Positions 10,346-21,190 of a DNA stretch of 64,000 bases are shown here, in pieces. The DNA is taken from positions 42,803,501 through 42,867,500 of the forward strand of contig CP136898.1 in the NCBI GenBank assembly GCA_034359265.1. Reading direction: 5' to 3'. The stretch's first letter is position 1; every line of letters starts with the position of its first letter. Position numbers and translations under genes: made by a program. Under the pieces are notes generated by a model. That model was not told the DNA's origin, ran no database searches, and saw only the letters and a program-made list of their open reading frames with translations. Source of the stretch: Canna indica. Taxonomy: Eukaryota; Streptophyta; Magnoliopsida; Zingiberales; Cannaceae.

Positions 10346-11050
10346 TATAATCTGTAGAGAGCACAAGGATTGGCATATACATATTCAAAGTTAAAATCTT
10401 TTGTACCGTGTAATGGAATCCAGACCATGTCTTCCAATATCATAAATATAAATTTATTTATTCTGTAACTTTGTTTAAGCTTGTGTCATCAGAAGTTTAA
10501 TTCAATGCTACTTATTCTTGTCGGTAGAAGTTTAAAGCCTCATACATGTATCAGTTCTTGTTTTACGTCCATGTATAAGCCTTGTGACATCAACTTGGCA
10601 CAGTGCTACTGATTGTTGTTAAGATTGCTTACCAATTGATGCGTTGTTAATCATCGTATGCTGATTCTGGAGCTCAGGAAGATTAAAATAGTTTGCTAGG
10701 CATTAGGTTAACTTATCACCGTGCTGGCCATGAAGATATGTGTATTAAACCTTGTATGCCAAGGAATTGAAGTGTTTTTAAAACCAAGAGATGATAAATA
10801 ATGCTGTCCTTGTACTTTTAGTCCAAATTTGTCGTATGCTGGTCATGAAAATTTATTCTTTTTAATATTCACTGTACTCAAGCTTGATAGAACAATGTGG
10901 ACTTCCTGAGTTTGATTTGATGAACTCAAGCTTGACACTGTAAATTGGTTTTGTAGTGTTTGATTGTACTAGATATGATTTTTTGAATACAAATTAAGTT
11001 TGATGTTCAATATCTACTTTTCGTGAACTTGTATTAATATTTTTTTTTTG
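10346..11050. other. Non-coding interior of CACTA remnant
   Basis: AT-rich DNA with no ORF and no match to the other CACTA copy in this window. It ends in a poly-T/TTGTAG acceptor-like stretch just before the tnpA-like exon at ~11055, so it may be intron or captured sequence. Repeated ACTCAAGCTTGA motifs occur at 10877 and 10925. Nothing else recognised. Confidence 0.4.
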
Positions 11051-11054
11051 TAGG

Positions 11055-12139
11055 CCCGATACACATGGGATCCCGTCATTCAGGCTCAGGTGGAGGATGC
11101 TTGGAAAGCTTACAATAAGAAGCTTTTCAAAATATCCTCCACCTAGCGCAGGATGAGGTGCGAGCGAGTGTAGGCGGTAACAACCTGGATGCAGGTTGGC
11201 GTATGGGATCGGCTATGCGACATCTGGGCGTCAAAGGGATGATAGGGTGCCTCCCGAACGGCGCACCAGAATCGGATGATGCTGGTCGAGGGATCCGTCG
11301 CCCGACATACCGGTGGGTCCATCCTATTTATCAGCCACGAGCGTCGATTGGTAAGTAATTTAATAATTATTTTTATATATTATTTATTTATTAATATAGA
11401 TAAACTAATTATATTAATTTTATTATAGAGGATGCGACACGAGCAGGGGGCGCTCATCCCTGTTGATCCTCTAGGGTCTTCGAGGAGATACATAGATACC
11501 AACATGGTCCTCGCCGGAGTGAGTTCATCAGTAGGAGGCCAAAGACGGTACTGGTAAGTTAATATTTAAATTTTTTTATCTAGTTCTATTATGTATAATT
11601 AATTTAATTAATTAATTTACTTTTATTTAAAGGCCATGTATAGTGAGTTGGTGACCTAGCGGGGAGGTGATCCCGCGCACGATCAGCTTGATGCTAACAC
11701 ATGGATGCAGGTGGCAGGCGTCGGCCACGGTTGTGTATAAGGCATTGGCACAATGGTCCACGCACAGGCGTTGTTGCAGCCACATGGTGCAGGGTTGTTT
11801 GTTTTCATCTCCTCCGTCGCTGGTCCATGATCAACATCACGTGTAGATCAGGACCTATTAGCGGCCGCTGAGACTGCTCAGGCACGCCTCAGCACCAATA
11901 TGGCCGCTATGAGAGATACTATGACGTAGATGGCTCAACATATGGTGCAGATGACCCAGTACATGTCACATATATCTTCTATCATACCTGGTGCTCCGAC
12001 TCCTCCACCTCCTCTATCATTCGGTGCAACAACATCAACATCAGATTCATCAACATCAACGATGCCGACTAATGTGCTCCCCACGCAGCCCCTCTCCACG
12101 CCACCTCCCTCGCCGCCGCCTGATGCGCCTGATCATTGA
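11055..12139 (+). pseudogene. tnpA: tnpA-like CACTA gene fragment (plant transposase, En/Spm type)
   Basis: The first piece (~11055-11358) encodes TWDPVIQAQVEDAWKAYNKK, VRASVGGNNLDAGWRMGS and RPTYRWVHPIYQPR. A piece at 11430-11550 (HEQGALIPVDPLGSSRRYID) is separated from it by AT-rich introns. The last piece, from 11633 (ELVT, DANTWMQVAGVGHG), ends in a proline/serine/threonine-rich tail stopping at 12139. The TWMQVAGVGHG stretch parallels the DTGAWVEATGNWEHDRVYG region of the tnpA copy at 32612-32911. In En/Spm systems tnpA-type proteins bind subterminal repeats. In-frame stops are present (11145, 11664, 11737, 11827, 11926). Confidence 0.65.
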
Positions 12140-12309
12140 TGTACTCTTTTGATATTTTATTTTGATATGATGTAAACATTATTATTTTGATACGATGTCA
12201 ATAATATTTTGATATCCATACATTATAATTTGTTGTCTCATATTTTTTTCATATGTATTTTAATTAAATATTGCAATAGGAATTTATATTTTTTGATTTT
12301 TTTTCTAAA

Positions 12310-12593
12310 AAAGTATACACCTCTGCGACGACTATACGATCGCAGGAGCCGTCACAGATGCTCATACTTGGTCGCGTGAAGCGGTCGCAAATAATAATGC
12401 GACGACGGTTGCGATAGACACCGATAGTCGCAATATCTACATCTTTAACAACGGTGACGTGGCGATCGCATAAACTCTGCAACGAGCCTATCCGCGACGG
12501 ACTCGTTGCGACCGCGATTTTGGTCGCAATTGCTTTTATGCGACGGTTTTGCGACCACAAACGCCGTCGCATATGATGTAGCTTTTGGCAGTG
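12310..12593. repeat. Right subterminal repeat array and TIR of CACTA remnant
   Basis: Many short GCGACGG/CCGTCGC and GGTCGC/GCGACC motifs in both orientations, ending in GCTTTTGGCAGTG. This is typical of the tnpA-binding ends of CACTA elements. Confidence 0.75.
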
Positions 12594-12596
12594 TTA

Positions 12597-13290
12597 GGAT
12601 CTAATTTAGTGACCTGAGGATGAACATCATGAACAAAGCATGTATAATCGAATTTCTTGGGTTCAATGGGAAACAAAGATTTAGAATAAAACAATTCAAT
12701 ATAAGGGATATCATCATTAAGGATGGAGGAGGGCATACGATTGATTAAGAAACAAGCTATTGAAACAACATCAGCCCAAAACTCCTTAGGAACTTTCATT
12801 TGGAAGAGAAGTGACCGAGCAAATTCAAGAAGAATTCTATTTTTTCGTTCATCCTCTCCGTTTCAAGAAGGTGTATCGACACAAGAGGTTTGGTGGAGAA
12901 TGTCATTCTGGGTCATGTAAGACTGAATTTTTTCTGAAACATATTCTTTGGCATTATCATTTCTTAATGTACATACATGAACATTAAACCGAGTCTTTAT
13001 TTCAGTACAAAAGGCACAAAAGATGGAGAATAACTCAGAATGATTTTTCATTAAATATAATCAAGTAACACAAGAATATACATCAACAAAGGTAACAAAA
13101 TACTTGAAACCAATTTTGGACATAGTTGGACAAGGATCCCAAACATCAGAATAGACTAACTCAAAAGGAGCAATAACTCATTTATTGACTCTAGGACAAG
13201 AGGGAAGACGATGGTGTTTGGCAAACTGTCATGCTCACAATCTAATGAAGACAAACTCTGGAACTGAGTATATAATTTACTTCTTCAAGG
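12597..13290 (-). pseudogene. copia B GAG-pre-integrase and integrase core
   Basis: From right to left: SLDCESC/KHHRLP-type zinc residues near 13200-13260, then APFELVYSDVWDP with the first catalytic aspartate (~13150), then FVTFVDVYSC. HVCTLRNDNAKEYVSE carries the second (about 12955), and VDTPSxNGxxERKNRILLEF the glutamate region (about 12830-12890). FWADVVSIACFLINRMPSS and FVHDVHPQVTKLDP end the piece. Several stops are present, including one in T-P-S-stop-N-G. The right end at ~13290 is an abrupt junction with gypsy protease sequence. Confidence 0.85.
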
Positions 13291-15134
13291 AAGAAATTCT
13301 CTATCTGTGCCTTTGGTTGTGTCGACGCCTGCGGGCCAATCCATTCTAGTAGAGACAATCTTTAGGGGATGTGAGGTTGCAATATGTAGGCATGCTCTGG
13401 AAGCATAGTTGGTACTCCTACCGACCCTTGAGATCAATGTGGTTCTAGGCATGGATTGGCTATCTCCCCACTATGCATCTTTGGACTAGAGGGCCAAGGC
13501 AATTACCTTTAAGAAGCCTAAATTGCCTTCTTTCACTTTCTAGGGTGAGGGCAGAGGGGAATCCTTTGGGGTAATTTCAGCCCTTGGAGCCCGAAAATTG
13601 CTTGCTTGCGGTTGTTAGTCATTTCTAGCATTTGTATCTATGGCTAGGGAGACTGAGGGTAGGACTGGCGAGTTGGAAAGGACGCCGGTGGTGAATGATT
13701 TTCCTGATGTGTTTCTCGATGAGATTTCGTGGTTACCACCTATGTGAGAGATCGAGTTCTGCATCGATTTGCAGCCGGGGGTGAAACCCATTTCTATTCC
13801 CCCATATCAGATGGTACCAGCTGAGTTGAGAGAATTGAAGGTTCAATTGCAGGAGCTGATGGATTTGGATTTTATTCACTTTAGTGTGTCTCCATGGGGG
13901 GCACCTCTGTTGTTTGTTGAAAAGAAAGATGGGTCGATGCACATGTGCATAGACTACAGACAGCTGAATAAGGTGACGATCAAGAACCGTTATCCGCTCC
14001 CGAGGATAGACGGCCTTTTTGATCAGTTGTAGGGGGCACAATGGTTCTCTAAGATCAATATGAGATTAGGGTATCACCAACTGAGGATCCGAGATCAGGA
14101 TCTGCAGAAGACAACATTTAGGACGACATATGGCCACTATGAGTTCTTGGTTATATCCTTTGAGCTGACTAATACGCATGCAGCTTTCATGGATCTGATG
14201 AATAGAGTATTCAAAGAATTTTTGGACCGGTTTGTTATTGTATTCATTGATGACATGCTGGTATATTCCAAGTCTAAGGCTGAGCACCATGAGCACTTAA
14301 GCCTAGTTATGGAAACCCTCAGGGAAAATTAGCTTTTTGCAAAATTTTTCAACTGCGAATTTTGGTCGAGCATTGTGGGATTTCTTGGGCATGTTGTGTC
14401 GAGATAAGGGGTGAAGGTAGACCCTGCGAAGGTTGAGGCAGTTCAGAATTGGGAATGGCCGACCAGTGTGATTGAGATCCGTAGCTTCTTGGGTCTGGCA
14501 GGGTATTACCGAAAATTTGTTGGGAATTTTTTGCGGATAGCCGCCCCTCTTACTCTGCTGACACAAAAAAAGTGAAATTTGTCTGGGATGACAAGTGTGA
14601 GGAGATCTTTCAAAAGCTCAAGGATTGTTTGACTTGAGCACTAGTGTTGGCCTTACCGTCAGGTTTTGGAGGATTTGTGATTTACTGTGATGCCTCACGA
14701 GTCGGTTTGTGGTGCGCGTTGATCCTGAATGGCAGAGTGATTGCTTACGCATCCAGACAGTTGAAAAACCATGAGAAGAACTATCTGACCCATGACTTGG
14801 AGTTGGCTGCCATTGTCTTTGCTCTTAAGTTGTGGTGGCACTATTTGTGTGGGGAGGCTTGTGAGATATATACTGAGCATAAGAGCCTTCAGTATCTTCT
14901 CACCTAGAAAGAATTAAATTTGAGGCAGAGGAGGTGGCTTGAGCTACTTGAGGATTATGACTGCACCATCTTATACCATCACGGGAAGGCGAACATGGTG
15001 GCAGATGCCTTGAGCCAAAAGTCGATGGGCAGCCTGGCGCATTTGGCCGTGGATAGGAGGCCTTTGGCGAGGGAGCTCGCCAGGTGTTTGGGAGACGGGG
15101 CGGTATTGTCTGTGCTCGACTCGAGGAGCTGAGT
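13291..15134 (+). pseudogene. Tekay C protease end, reverse transcriptase and RNase H
   Basis: The first part carries LPTLEINVVLGMDWLSPHYA, the protease C-terminal region, followed by FGVISALGARKLL. RT shows [49 protein letters not shown] and the catalytic box [10 protein letters not shown] (14242-14271). A connection domain ([23 protein letters not shown]) and RNase H ([34 protein letters not shown]) follow. Stops include TAG at 14030 and 14907 and TAA at 14406; a frameshift lies near 14570. The RT catalytic box is intact. Confidence 0.9.
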
Positions 15135-16200
15135 AGCACATCTTTACGTTTAGTCTACCATGATCGATATGCTCTATTTAGCCCAGGGAGAGGACGCCTT
15201 CTATGCTCTGACCATGGATTTAGATGAGAGAGGCAATGCTATTGATGGATTCAGGATTGACTCTGAGGGTGCTCTGGGGTTTAAAGATAGGGTAGTGGTG
15301 CTGGATATGGTAGAGGTTCGCAGGCAGGTACTTGAGATGGCTCACAGTTCAATGCTATGAAAATGTACCGTGACCTGAGGCAGCACTATTGGTGGAATGG
15401 GATGAAGAGAGATGTAGCGGACTTTATATCTAAGTGCTTGGTCTGCCAGCAGGTTAAGGCCGAGCATCTGAGGCTTGTAGGGTTGCTACAGAGTTTGGAT
15501 GTACCAGAGTGGAAATGAGAGAAGATCACCATGGATTTTGTGACTTGTCTGCCTAGATCGAGGAAGGATAATTATTCCATATCGGAGAGGACCATACAAA
15601 CTTTAGAGGACATGTTGAGAGCCTGTGTCCTGGACTTGGAGGATGGTTGGGAGAAACACCTGATCTGGTGCAGGATGTCGTGGATAAGGTAAAAATAATT
15701 AAGGAGCGACTCTTGGCAGCTCAGAGGCGTCAAAAGATGTATGCTGATGGGAAGGCCTAACATGTTGAGTTTCTTGAGGAGGACATGGTTTTCCTAAAAG
15801 TATCCCCTATGAAGGGTGTGTTGAGATTTGGTAAGAAAGGGAAATTGAGTCCCAGGTTTATTAGATATTTCCCTATTCTGCGGCGTAGAGGAGTCGTGGC
15901 TTATGAGTTGGCTCTACCACCGAGTCTGGAAAAAGTACATCCTGTGTTCCATGTGTCGATGCTTAAGCTATATGTCAGAGATGAGTTCACATTCTTGAGC
16001 CTACTGTGGTCGAGGTGGACACTGTGGTCTCGTTTGAGGAGAGACCCATTGAGATTTTGGATAGGTAGGTTCGGAAGCTCAGGTACAAGTAGGTACATTT
16101 GGTCAAGGTTTGCTTGGTCAAGGTTCGTTGGGAGCATCACTCGGATTAGGAGGCCACCTGGGAGGTGGTGTCATATTTATTTGATGATATGGTAAGTATT
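15135..16200 (+). pseudogene. Tekay C integrase remnant and C-terminal chromodomain region
   Basis: The integrase zinc finger region is partly kept (RQHYWWNGMKRDVADF and KCLVCQQVKAEHL in shifted frames, 15375-15460), then [13 protein letters not shown] at ~15530-15560. The catalytic core is deleted: the next residues are [20 protein letters not shown] (~15583). A second loss precedes [15 protein letters not shown]. The end reads FLKVSPMKGVLRFGKKGKLS, PPSLEKVHPVFHVSMLK, then a frameshifted chromodomain-like tail (VRWEHHS, EATWEVV). Confidence 0.85.
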
Positions 16201-16231
16201 TATTTACCCTAAAATTTGAGGAGGAATTTTT

Positions 16232-16246
16232 TTTAAGGGGGGAAGA
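16232..16246 (+). promoter_or_regulatory. Polypurine tract of Tekay C
   Basis: TTTTAAGGGGGGAAGA directly precedes the LTR start TGTAATACCC, the standard arrangement in Tekay-like elements. Confidence 0.85.
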
Positions 16247-16247
16247 T

Positions 16248-18299
16248 TGTAATACCCGCAAAATTTCTAAATTTTTATTTAATTATCTTAGCGGGAAAAT
16301 TTGGACGCGTGTCGGGATGGGCCGAATGAAACACCGGAGGGCGTGAATTGAAGATTGGCCTTTGCGCACAAGGTAATTAGCTTATCTAAGTTTGATTAGT
16401 CCATAGATGGATAGTTGGGTTCCAGACGAGTCTGGAGGTTCAAACAGAACTCGAATCAGACTCGAATTGGTTAAGTTATGACTTATTTTAGACTTAGCTT
16501 AAGTTAAGGGATATTTTGGTCATTTGTCAATCAGGGTTCCAGTATTAATATCTCACCCATTAGGGATGCACGGCTGATAGCAGTAGCCGCACACCCTTGG
16601 GCGTTCGAAGGAGGGAGAAGGCGAGGGAGAGGACTCGCCGACTCGGATCTCAGCGCTTTCGGATTTCGTCGACGCGGGAACCCGGAGGGCGTCTTACTTT
16701 CCAATTCCTTTTTCCGATGAGTGGTTTCCTTACCCATAACAGTAGGATTCATGATTATACCAGCTGCCCCTTATCGATAAAGAATTTTCCGATATTTTCC
16801 TTGAATTATCATGATTTCTCGAATGACAGCTATCGAAATTGTCGTATTTTTGCGATCCTTGTCCTCTTTTGTGATTTGCTAGGGTCGACAGCCCCAATTG
16901 GTGGCCCTAAAGGTTAAGGGCCAGCCGAACCATGAATGAGGGGTTTGTCCTTCGATTCTCGACTTGGAATTTGGTCATTTCACTCCTTCTATGTTGTGTA
17001 AATTAAACACCTTAGTAGGAAAGACAAGGGGCCCGGCCATGTAGGCCAAGTAGGGGCATTCTTGTAATTTAGAGACATCTACGACATCGTAGGCCCTTAG
17101 CACACTTAGAAATGACACTACACTCACAAAGTAGTTTATGAAATAATTGTAGGGTATACATGTATACAAAACCCTTAAGTTCTATCCTAGACTTTAGGGC
17201 CAATACTGTAAATCACGAGTTATTGAAAAAATGGTAAAGGCTTGGTTTAATAAATCAGATTGTTAAATGTAGAATTATTTTTGGTTTTTGTAGAATTTAT
17301 GATTTATCAAATTTCAATTCGGGTAATTTTAATTGCTTCTACAGATGCATTGACAAGTGGGACTTGTGGTATCCGATATTGAAATTTATTTTAATTGCTT
17401 CTATGTTATGGATATTTGCATATGAAATCCTTGAGTTGTGAATCAAGGACACACGGGTTCCTCCACTAGAGGACTGAAGCCAGGGATGGAGCTGAGATGG
17501 GAAGGTACATGTGTATACAGGAAAAATTGGAGCAGTGCTATTGATTCCTTCAGTTATGGAATTTTACTTTATTTCTTATGCTCTTAATTTTATTTATATT
17601 ACCTACGTGGGATGTGGATGTGTATGTGGTTGTATGATTGGGATATTGCCAGCGTGATCAACTGGTGGATTACGACTGAGATTTTGCAAGCTTGGTCAAC
17701 TAGTGGCCGGGAAGCGCGTCGGTGAGCCACGCTGATGGACAGCTACGGAGTGGCATTAGTTGGAGGGTCTCACCCAACCACTGGATTATATTCCTGAGTT
17801 CATCGCAGGGGCTCATGCTCGAGGATCGCTAGTGTTGAACTAGCCAGTTGACCCCTAACCATTTATGATTACATTATTATCAACATAGGGAGATTGGTGC
17901 AGGGCGCCAGATTGTATGAATTGTGTGGATGTATATGCATTTGATTACTTCCTGAATCATTTAATTATGGTTTGTTCTGCTATGAATATAATTAAATGGT
18001 GGTTTAGGAAGGGCTCAAGGATGAGCCATTCAATTGAGTTCCTTTGAACTCACCCTTGTTTTCTTTACCATTTTTGTTACAGCTCCCGAGTAGTAGAGGT
18101 ACTGTGGCACATGAGGCGCAGCTGGGTTGGCGAGCTCAGGGCGGTGATCTCGTGACTCGAAGTCGTAGTAGAGTCTAGGACAATTGTTTTTATTTTGCTT
18201 TATTGGGACATGATGTATTTGGGACCTTATTTTAGAGTGTTCAGGGTACGAATGTGTACTCTGGCCGGTCACGCGACGCTAGGATTTTGGGGCATGACA
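16248..18299 (+). repeat. LTR of Tekay C (about 2052 bp)
   Basis: It begins with TGTAATACCCG after the polypurine tract and ends with GGGGCATGACA. No long coding frame is believable in it. No second copy is in the window, so the exact right end rests on the GACA terminus shared in style with the Tekay elements at 53984 and 61378. Confidence 0.75.
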
Positions 18300-18560
18300 G
18301 GAGTGTAAGACGGAACCGCGCGCGAGGTGTTATTGAGGGCGTAGGGAGCCCAAAATAGGCACTAGGGCTGGCAAGCCAGACTGGTGAAAACCAAGTTCTA
18401 GCCACTGAATGGAGTGTTGGGCTCCGAGGTCGGAAGTAACATCTATGAAGGCGAAAAATTTGAGTTTGTGCATGAGGACTCAAGCAGGTTTCGAATAATG
18501 GGATATTCGTTTAAGGTGGCAAGATAACAGGAGGAGTGCTCTGTTCTAAGCTTTATTGTG
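18300..18560. other. Unassigned stretch, possibly a retroelement leader
   Basis: GGAGTG directly follows the LTR end. In related elements GGAGTGGTATCAGAGC (primer site) follows a 5' LTR, but here the rest of the primer site is absent. The next ~250 bp are GC-richer and non-coding. It may be leader DNA of a second element sharing this LTR, or the decayed 3' edge of the Tat-like fragment. Confidence 0.3.
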
Positions 18561-19433
18561 AGGATGTGATCATGACTTGATTTCTTTTCAAAGGTTGAGT
18601 TGGGGTTGCTTTCGCATGTCTCTTCCCGAGCTTGGTTCGGAGGCTTCAACAGACTGTTTGCCTTTGACTTTGGGAAGTGTTTGTGGGCCAATATGCTCGT
18701 TCTTTGGTTCAGCCGCCTTTAGCTTGAGGCATTCATTATAGTACCATTGGCCTTCTTTTTGGTCAGCGTGTAATACGTCTACTTTTGTCTCCGAGATAAG
18801 AAATTTTAACGCCAGGTGGGAAGTGCATATGACAGCCCCCAGATTGTTCAAGAACGGCCGTCCTAGGATCATATGATATGGGCTGGGGATATTGATGTCA
18901 AGATACTGCACATCAATTGGTTTTTCTTTTGACTGAGAGTTGAATGTCGTCCTAAGCCATATGACTCCGCGGATGTCAACCCTCTCTCCCGAGAAACCTA
19001 CCAAGTCTCCCTTTCATGGTGTGAGTGAGGCTTTCGTTAATTGCATCTTTTCAAAGGTTGAGTAGAAAAGAATGTCGGCCAAGCTCCCTTGGTCGATAAT
19101 GACCTTTTTGATTATGAAGTTTCTTACAGTCACAGAGATTACGACCGGGTCATGTAGGATCTGATTAGTTCCGCGGAAGTTGGATTCATAGAACAATATT
19201 ACTGGGGTTTTTGGTGTAGGCCGACATGGGTGAGTGGCACTGTCAACTGCCTTGATTGCCCGAAGAGACATCTTTCTGGCCGAGCTCGACTCTCCACCCC
19301 CTGTAAATCCGTCGACGATGTAGTCGATGACCCCTCGGGGCTCGTTAGCTCGGCCGTCCTCCCTATGGGAACTCGGAGGTGTTCAGCTTCGTCATCGAGG
19401 GTCACGGCTTCTGCTCTCTCTCTCTCTCTCTTG
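18561..19433 (-). pseudogene. Tat-like Ty3/gypsy protease region (T1, left part)
   Basis: From right to left: KMSLRAIKAVDSATHPCRP, then FIIKKVIIDQGSLADILFYS with the D-x-G-S-like protease site (about 19080-19110), FEKMQLTKASL, a stop, GFSGERVDIRGVIWLRTTF and SPYHMILGRPFLNNLGAVI (18835-18895), HLALKF and ADQKEGQWYYNECLK. The I-x-G-R-P/W-LN-LGAV pattern is typical of Tat-lineage plant gypsy proteases. It continues in T1's right part (36222-37714) across an inserted gypsy element. A (CT)9 run (19412-19430) lies a few bases from that insertion site. The pol region is missing on the left. Confidence 0.8.
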
Positions 19434-19438
19434 TGATG
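19434..19438. repeat. Target site duplication TGATG (left)
   Basis: TGATG directly before the 5' LTR at 19439 matches TGATG at 36217-36221 after the 3' LTR. The duplicated site lies in the T1 Tat-like element. Confidence 0.9.
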
Positions 19439-19808
19439 TGATGTATGCTGGTTTACATTACAGGTTACCCAGCCCAATGTATTAGTTTTAATACATAGTT
19501 GTTGATATTACTGTAATCAAAGTTACTTAGCTATTTTGTAATTAGCTTAGTTTTGTGAGTTTAATAATGAACTGACACGTGGACCATTGAACGGTCCACG
19601 ATCAACTAGTTGTTAAGGTTGCGGGCTGGGTATAAAGGCAGTGACCAATTTTGAATGAAGGTTAGAATTTTTCCCACATTCTTCATTTTCTTCTGTAATC
19701 TGTAACCAGATTGGAGTTCAATAAGGTTCTGCAATCGATGTCAGGAATTTAACCTAAATCATCTCGATTTCTTCAATCCTTAGCTGGATTGGTTTGTGCG
19801 CTGCATCA
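19439..19808 (+). repeat. 5' LTR of gypsy R
   Basis: 370 bp, same length as the 3' LTR. It contains a TATA box (TATAAAG, 19631-19637). About 31 bp upstream of that lies a perfect 8-bp inverted repeat, CGTGGACC and GGTCCACG (19578-19585 and 19593-19600), overlapping an ACACGTGG G-box/ABRE-like core. Confidence 0.9.
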
Positions 19809-19811
19809 AAT

Positions 19812-19823
19812 TGGTATCAGAGC
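19812..19823 (+). promoter_or_regulatory. Primer binding site (initiator tRNA-Met) of gypsy R
   Basis: TGGTATCAGAGC, complementary to the 3' end of plant initiator tRNA-Met, starts 3 bases after the LTR. Confidence 0.9.
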
Positions 19824-19843
19824 AAGGACAATTGCCGAGCTTG

Positions 19844-21190
19844 ATGGCTAACTCCGATGGAGAGAAGCATCATTCCTCTTCTTCGTCTGCGGTTTCATTG
19901 AAGTTCCTATGGAAGGAGATCCAGGAAATGAGTCGCAAGATGGATAACCTAACATTGGAAGTCCGCCATGCAGTCGCGCGATTATCTCCGCTTGGGGAAA
20001 CAATCTACATTCCAGATCGGTCGAGGACGTGAGATCCAGGCCGATCTTCTTTCACTGGAGTACAACTAGTATAGTTTTCTTCCAATCGAAGGTTAGATCA
20101 TGGTGATCCTGAAGATACCTACTACCACAAGTTCAATAGCAACAAATTTCTCCTGAACTGGACTCGGATGACGAATTCGAGGCTACTCTTCATTATCCCC
20201 CACCTCGCTGACCTTATCCTCCCTAGTTTCACCGAAACACTCCATTTTGTGGTCACCCCGGATGGTACAATTCCTATTCTGAAATGCCTGAGTATAAATT
20301 GAAGGTTGATATTCCTTATTTTGATGGTCAACTGCACATCGAGAATTTCCTTGATTGGCCCCATGGTGTTGATACATTTCTGGATTACATGGCTATTCCT
20401 AAACACCAACAAGTAAGCTGGTATATCATATAAGTTGAGAGGGGGTGCCTCAGCTTGGTGGGATCAGCTGCAACAAAACAGGTTGAGGGAGGGTAAAGGC
20501 AAAATCAAAACTTGGGCTCGAATGAAACAAATGATGAAGTATAGGTTTTTACCTGTTAATTTTGAGCAAATCTTGTATTAGCAATTTCATCATTGACAGC
20601 AGAGAAGGAGGAGTGTAACTAATTACACTGAAAAATTCTATAGGCTGATTTCATGAAATAACTTGTAGGAAACTGATGCTCAACAGGTGGCTAGGTACAT
20701 TAGTGGACTCAATGTGCCTATTCATGATAGGCTTGAGCTGAGCAATGTGTGGAATCTCAATAAAGTAGTTAACTTGGCACTGAGAGTGGAAAGGCAATTG
20801 ACCAGAACCAACAATAAACTGATTCCAAGGTGGAAATCAATATCAGACCTGTATCAAGATAAACCTAAATAGAATGCTTCACAGTCAGCATCAGCTAATT
20901 CTTCTTTACCTATTACTGGTGCAGTAGGACCTGTGAATGCTAAAGCAGCTTCCCAAGGCAAAATAGAAGTTAACATCTCTGAAAATGAAAGGTTTCCTCA
21001 CAATCGGAATAGGCCTCTGAATCCCTATTAGAGACCATTTCCTCTGAAGTGCTACAAATGCAATAACCCTGGACATAAATCTAGTGATTGTCCAAGGAGG
21101 AAGGTACTTCAATTGGCTGAGCACATTGAAGATGAAGATGAGAACTCACTGGAATATGGGGACCAGGAGTTGAATGAGAAAGCATAAGGA
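19844..21190 (+). pseudogene. gypsy R gag
   Basis: The likely start is ATG 19844 (MANSDGEKHHSSSSS), 20 bases after the primer site. A coiled-coil-like stretch (FLWKEIQEMSRKMDNLTLEV) comes first. The capsid part shows VDIPYFDG, FLDW, GGASAWWDQLQQNR-type residues across frames (20290-20480), RRRSVTNYTEKFYRL and YISGLNVPIHDRLEL. A zinc knuckle, CYKCNNPGHKSSDC, lies at about 21052-21093. Stops (e.g. 20031, 20432, 20869, 21187) and at least two frameshifts prevent translation. Confidence 0.8.

Larger units (their letters stand above)
10220..12593 (+). mobile_element. CACTA remnant inserted in copia B, left terminus missing
   Basis: The insert is flanked by TTA on both sides (10217-10219 and 12594-12596), the 3-bp target duplication expected for CACTA elements. 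The right end is GCTTTTGGCAGTG, i.e. CACTGCCAAAAGC inverted, preceded by ~280 bp of GCGACGG/CCGTCGC subterminal repeats. It encodes a tnpA-like gene piece but no TNP2. The left end (TATATTCCC) is not a CACTA terminus, so that end was lost or replaced. PIF/Harbinger elements also duplicate TTA, but the tnpA domain and subterminal repeats favour CACTA. Confidence 0.7.
7845..13290 (-). mobile_element. Minus-strand Ty1/copia retrotransposon (copia B), 5' part missing
   Basis: Read on the minus strand, from right to left: GAG-pre-integrase, integrase, RT, RNase H, a polypurine tract and one LTR (7845-8233). The gag region and 5' LTR are absent: the sequence changes to a plus-strand gypsy element at about 13290. 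A CACTA remnant splits the integrase/RT linker at 10220-12593. Stops and frameshifts occur throughout. It belongs to a different copia family from copia A: short LTR and no third ORF. Confidence 0.85.
13291..18299 (+). mobile_element. 5'-truncated Tekay/Del-like Ty3/gypsy element (Tekay C)
   Basis: The order is protease end, RT, RNase H, integrase, chromodomain-like tail, polypurine tract and one 2-kb LTR. Pol motifs are close to the two Tekay-like elements at 47191-64000, but the LTR is a different sequence. LTR, gag and the protease active site are missing on the left, where it abuts copia B at ~13290. Integrase is internally deleted. Confidence 0.85.

Noticed and set aside
10220..12593. 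Helitron as an alternative for the copia B insert
   Set aside because: No TC start, no CTRR end with hairpin and no A-T insertion site; the TTA duplication and tnpA domain favour CACTA.
19812..19823. tRNA-like sequence TGGTATCAGAGC (also 49749 and 53989)
   Set aside because: These are 12-base retroelement primer sites, not tRNA genes; no cloverleaf surrounds them.
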